From: Brevifilum sp029548365
Lineage (GTDB): Bacteria > Chloroflexota > Anaerolineae > Anaerolineales > Anaerolineaceae
Reading direction: 5' to 3'
Assembly (NCBI GenBank): GCA_035376985.1
Contig: DAOSSA010000001.1
Location: forward strand, 248,001-312,000
DNA: 64,000 bases
Numbering within the stretch: the stretch's first letter is position 1; each line of letters begins with the position of its first letter. Made by a program: the position numbers and the translations under genes. Below are positions 62,423 to 64,000 of this stretch, in pieces. The notes under the pieces were generated by a model. That model was not told the DNA's origin and searched no databases. It saw only the letters and a program-made list of their open reading frames with translations.

Positions 62423-63787
62423 ATGACAAATAAAGTCCCTGCACATATCAAAGTACTTTATGGTGTTGCTGATGCTGGTATTGCAATGCTCACCGCAATC
62501 GTTCAGTTTTTCTTGCTTTTTTACTATACAGACATTGCTCTGCTCGACCCCGCTTTGGTGGGGTCAGCATTGATGCTGGGCAAACTGACCTGGGATGCTG
62601 TTAATGACCTCTTGTTTGGTTACATTTCAGACCGGACCCGCTCACGTTGGGGGCGCAGGAGACCTTACCTGCTTTTCTTGGCTGTTCCGCTTGCCCTTAC
62701 GACCTGGCTCATGTTCTCACTTCCGCCCGGGTTGACAGGCGTTACAGCATTTCTAATCGTATTAACCACTTATTTGCTTTTCGACACTCTGCATTCTTTT
62801 ATTGGCGTTGCCTACTCAGCACTTACGCCAGAACTGACCCAGGATTATGACGAGCGTACGGCCCTCACAACAGTTCGGCAAATCTTTACAGTGGCTGGAT
62901 ATATCATCGGTGCAGCTCTGGCCACCGTTGTCGCAGATGTATTTAAAAATAACTTCGGATTCAGCAATTCGGCCAGTTACAGTGCCATGGGGCTCACATT
63001 TGGAATTTTTGCTGCCATCGTAATTCTGATCACAGGTATTTTTGTTAAAGAAAAACCGTCAGATGAGATCGAAACATCAAAAATGCCGCCGATAAAATCA
63101 TTTATTGAAACATTGAAAAACAAACCATTCGTTCGCCTGATGCTCTCATTTTTGGTCTCAAACATCAGTTTCACCCTGCTCACAACACTTCTTCCCTACT
63201 ACCTTAAATATGTGGTGAAGATGGAGGAGCAAATGCCCATTGTTATGATGGCGCTACTGCTGACGATTGGACTCTGCCTCTACCCGATGAAGATGATTGC
63301 TGATCGCTTGGGTAAAGGCAAAGCCTACGCACTTGGTCTCGGTGTAACCTCCGTTGCTATATTGGCAGGATTTTTCTACCCAGCCCACCCCACACCGCTT
63401 GTTTACGTTACTGCGATTGTGGCAGGAATGGGTCTGTCTTCACAATGGGTGTGTCCCTGGAGCATGATGCCGGATGTCATTGAAATCGACCAGGCAGTCA
63501 CCGGAGAACGTCGGGAAGGGGTTTACTACGGTATGTGGCAGTTTACATCAAAATTTGCTAACGCTTTCGCGATTGCTGTCGCTGGATGGATGTTATCGGG
63601 GTTTGGTTACGTACCTGATATACCACAGACCGAACTGGCAATTTTTGGAATTCGCGTCCTCTTTACTTTAATTCCGGTAATAATGTTCATCCTTACCATG
63701 CCCCTGTTAATCAAATACCCAATTACTCGCGAATCACACGCACAATTGGTCGAAGAGCTACGTAAAAATCAGGAGTTGCCGCATTAG
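62423..63787 (+). CDS. GPH-family sugar:cation symporter (MelB-type MFS)
   Basis: The 454-aa protein has 12 TM segments with the GPH signature in WDAVNDLLFGYISDRTRSRWGRRRPYLL between TM2 and TM3. Known members import glycosides, pentosides or hexuronides with Na+ or H+. AAGGAA precedes the ATG by 5 bases. It lies 32 bases after the GxGYxYP gene and is the third gene of the operon; it would supply the substrate of the two enzymes. Confidence 0.92.
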   Translation: MTNKVPAHIKVLYGVADAGIAMLTAIVQFFLLFYYTDIALLDPALVGSALMLGKLTWDAVNDLLFGYISDRTRSRWGRRRPYLLFLAVPLALTTWLMFSLPPGLTGVTAFLIVLTTYLLFDTLHSFIGVAYSALTPELTQDYDERTALTTVRQIFTVAGYIIGAALATVVADVFKNNFGFSNSASYSAMGLTFGIFAAIVILITGIFVKEKPSDEIETSKMPPIKSFIETLKNKPFVRLMLSFLVSNISFTLLTTLLPYYLKYVVKMEEQMPIVMMALLLTIGLCLYPMKMIADRLGKGKAYALGLGVTSVAILAGFFYPAHPTPLVYVTAIVAGMGLSSQWVCPWSMMPDVIEIDQAVTGERREGVYYGMWQFTSKFANAFAIAVAGWMLSGFGYVPDIPQTELAIFGIRVLFTLIPVIMFILTMPLLIKYPITRESHAQLVEELRKNQELPH

Positions 63788-64000
63788 TCAAATAGCCTTG
63801 ACCCAAGTTTAAACGCCACAGATTGAATAATTAATCATAGATGCGTCGAGCTGAGACAAAAAGACCATTCAGCGTAATTCAGCGAACTTAGAAACGTTTA
63901 CTTTGATATAAAGAGGATATCGAACAATTGATAATCCGCTTTCTGTGATCTATATTAATTATTTCGGGGTTTTCATATTTAGCATTAAGGTTTATCTCAC
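63788..64000. other. Intergenic tail with direct repeat and AAACGTTT box
   Basis: No gene is visible. ATTCAGCG occurs at 63867-63874 and 63877-63884, one helical turn apart, and AAACGTTT at 63892-63899. They could be binding sites upstream of a gene beyond the window. Confidence 0.4.

Overview
The window looks like part of a chromosome from a Chloroflexota bacterium, most likely class Anaerolineae (an anaerobic carbohydrate fermenter). This rests on overall protein flavour (lineage-typical hypothetical proteins, opine-oxidase-like flavoproteins, SMC/ScpA, C+ type S18) and on many sugar ABC transporter and glycoside hydrolase genes; no rRNA marker is present, so the assignment is inference. 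Coding density is high. There are three intact tRNA genes (Leu-UAG, Arg-UCU, Asp-GUC) and one degenerate initiator-tRNA-like remnant. I see no CRISPR array, insertion sequence, prophage or rRNA operon.

Bases 1-38000 are mainly housekeeping. They hold a response regulator cut by the window edge, mscL, pfkA, prfB (with an intact programmed frameshift), ftsY, rlmN, a HAD phosphatase, clpP, tig and tRNA-Leu. Next come a two-subunit opine/sarcosine-oxidase-like flavoenzyme with a HAD protein, a long Rel (p)ppGpp enzyme with changed hydrolase residues, and a tiny acidic Cys-rich protein. These are followed by an Asp23-nusB-lipoprotein group, pckA, murA (Cys-to-Asp active site), trxA, a DAGK-type lipid kinase and degV. 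A pair of unknown genes, tRNA-Arg, rpsF-rpsR (no intact ssb between them), a PpiC foldase, smc-rnc, scpA, a YtxH protein, nnr and tRNA-Asp complete this part.

Bases 38000-58900 are a carbohydrate island. An MFS permease lies beyond an AglEFG-type alpha-glucoside ABC operon (minus strand), which is divergent from a GH31 alpha-glucosidase. A MalEFG-type maltodextrin ABC operon with a terminal GH13 enzyme follows; its binding-protein gene carries a one-base deletion and a C-terminal pullulanase X25-like starch-binding module. Neither operon encodes its ATPase. A MarR regulator with a strong promoter and embedded palindrome, a lipid kinase, an AIF-type flavoprotein reductase and a GH2 beta-galactosidase follow.

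Bases 59000-63800 hold a self-contained three-gene operon. It encodes a geranylgeranyl-reductase-fold flavoprotein, a GxGYxYP-family putative glycoside hydrolase and a GPH-type sugar symporter, behind an extended -10 promoter overlapping a perfect 14-bp palindrome and just downstream of the tRNA-fMet remnant. This is the best candidate in the window for an uncharacterised pathway.

Regulatory signals are clear in places. There are strong Rho-independent terminators between convergent genes, stem-loops inside both ABC operons, and good sigma70-type promoters for the tRNAs, rpsF, scpA and marR.
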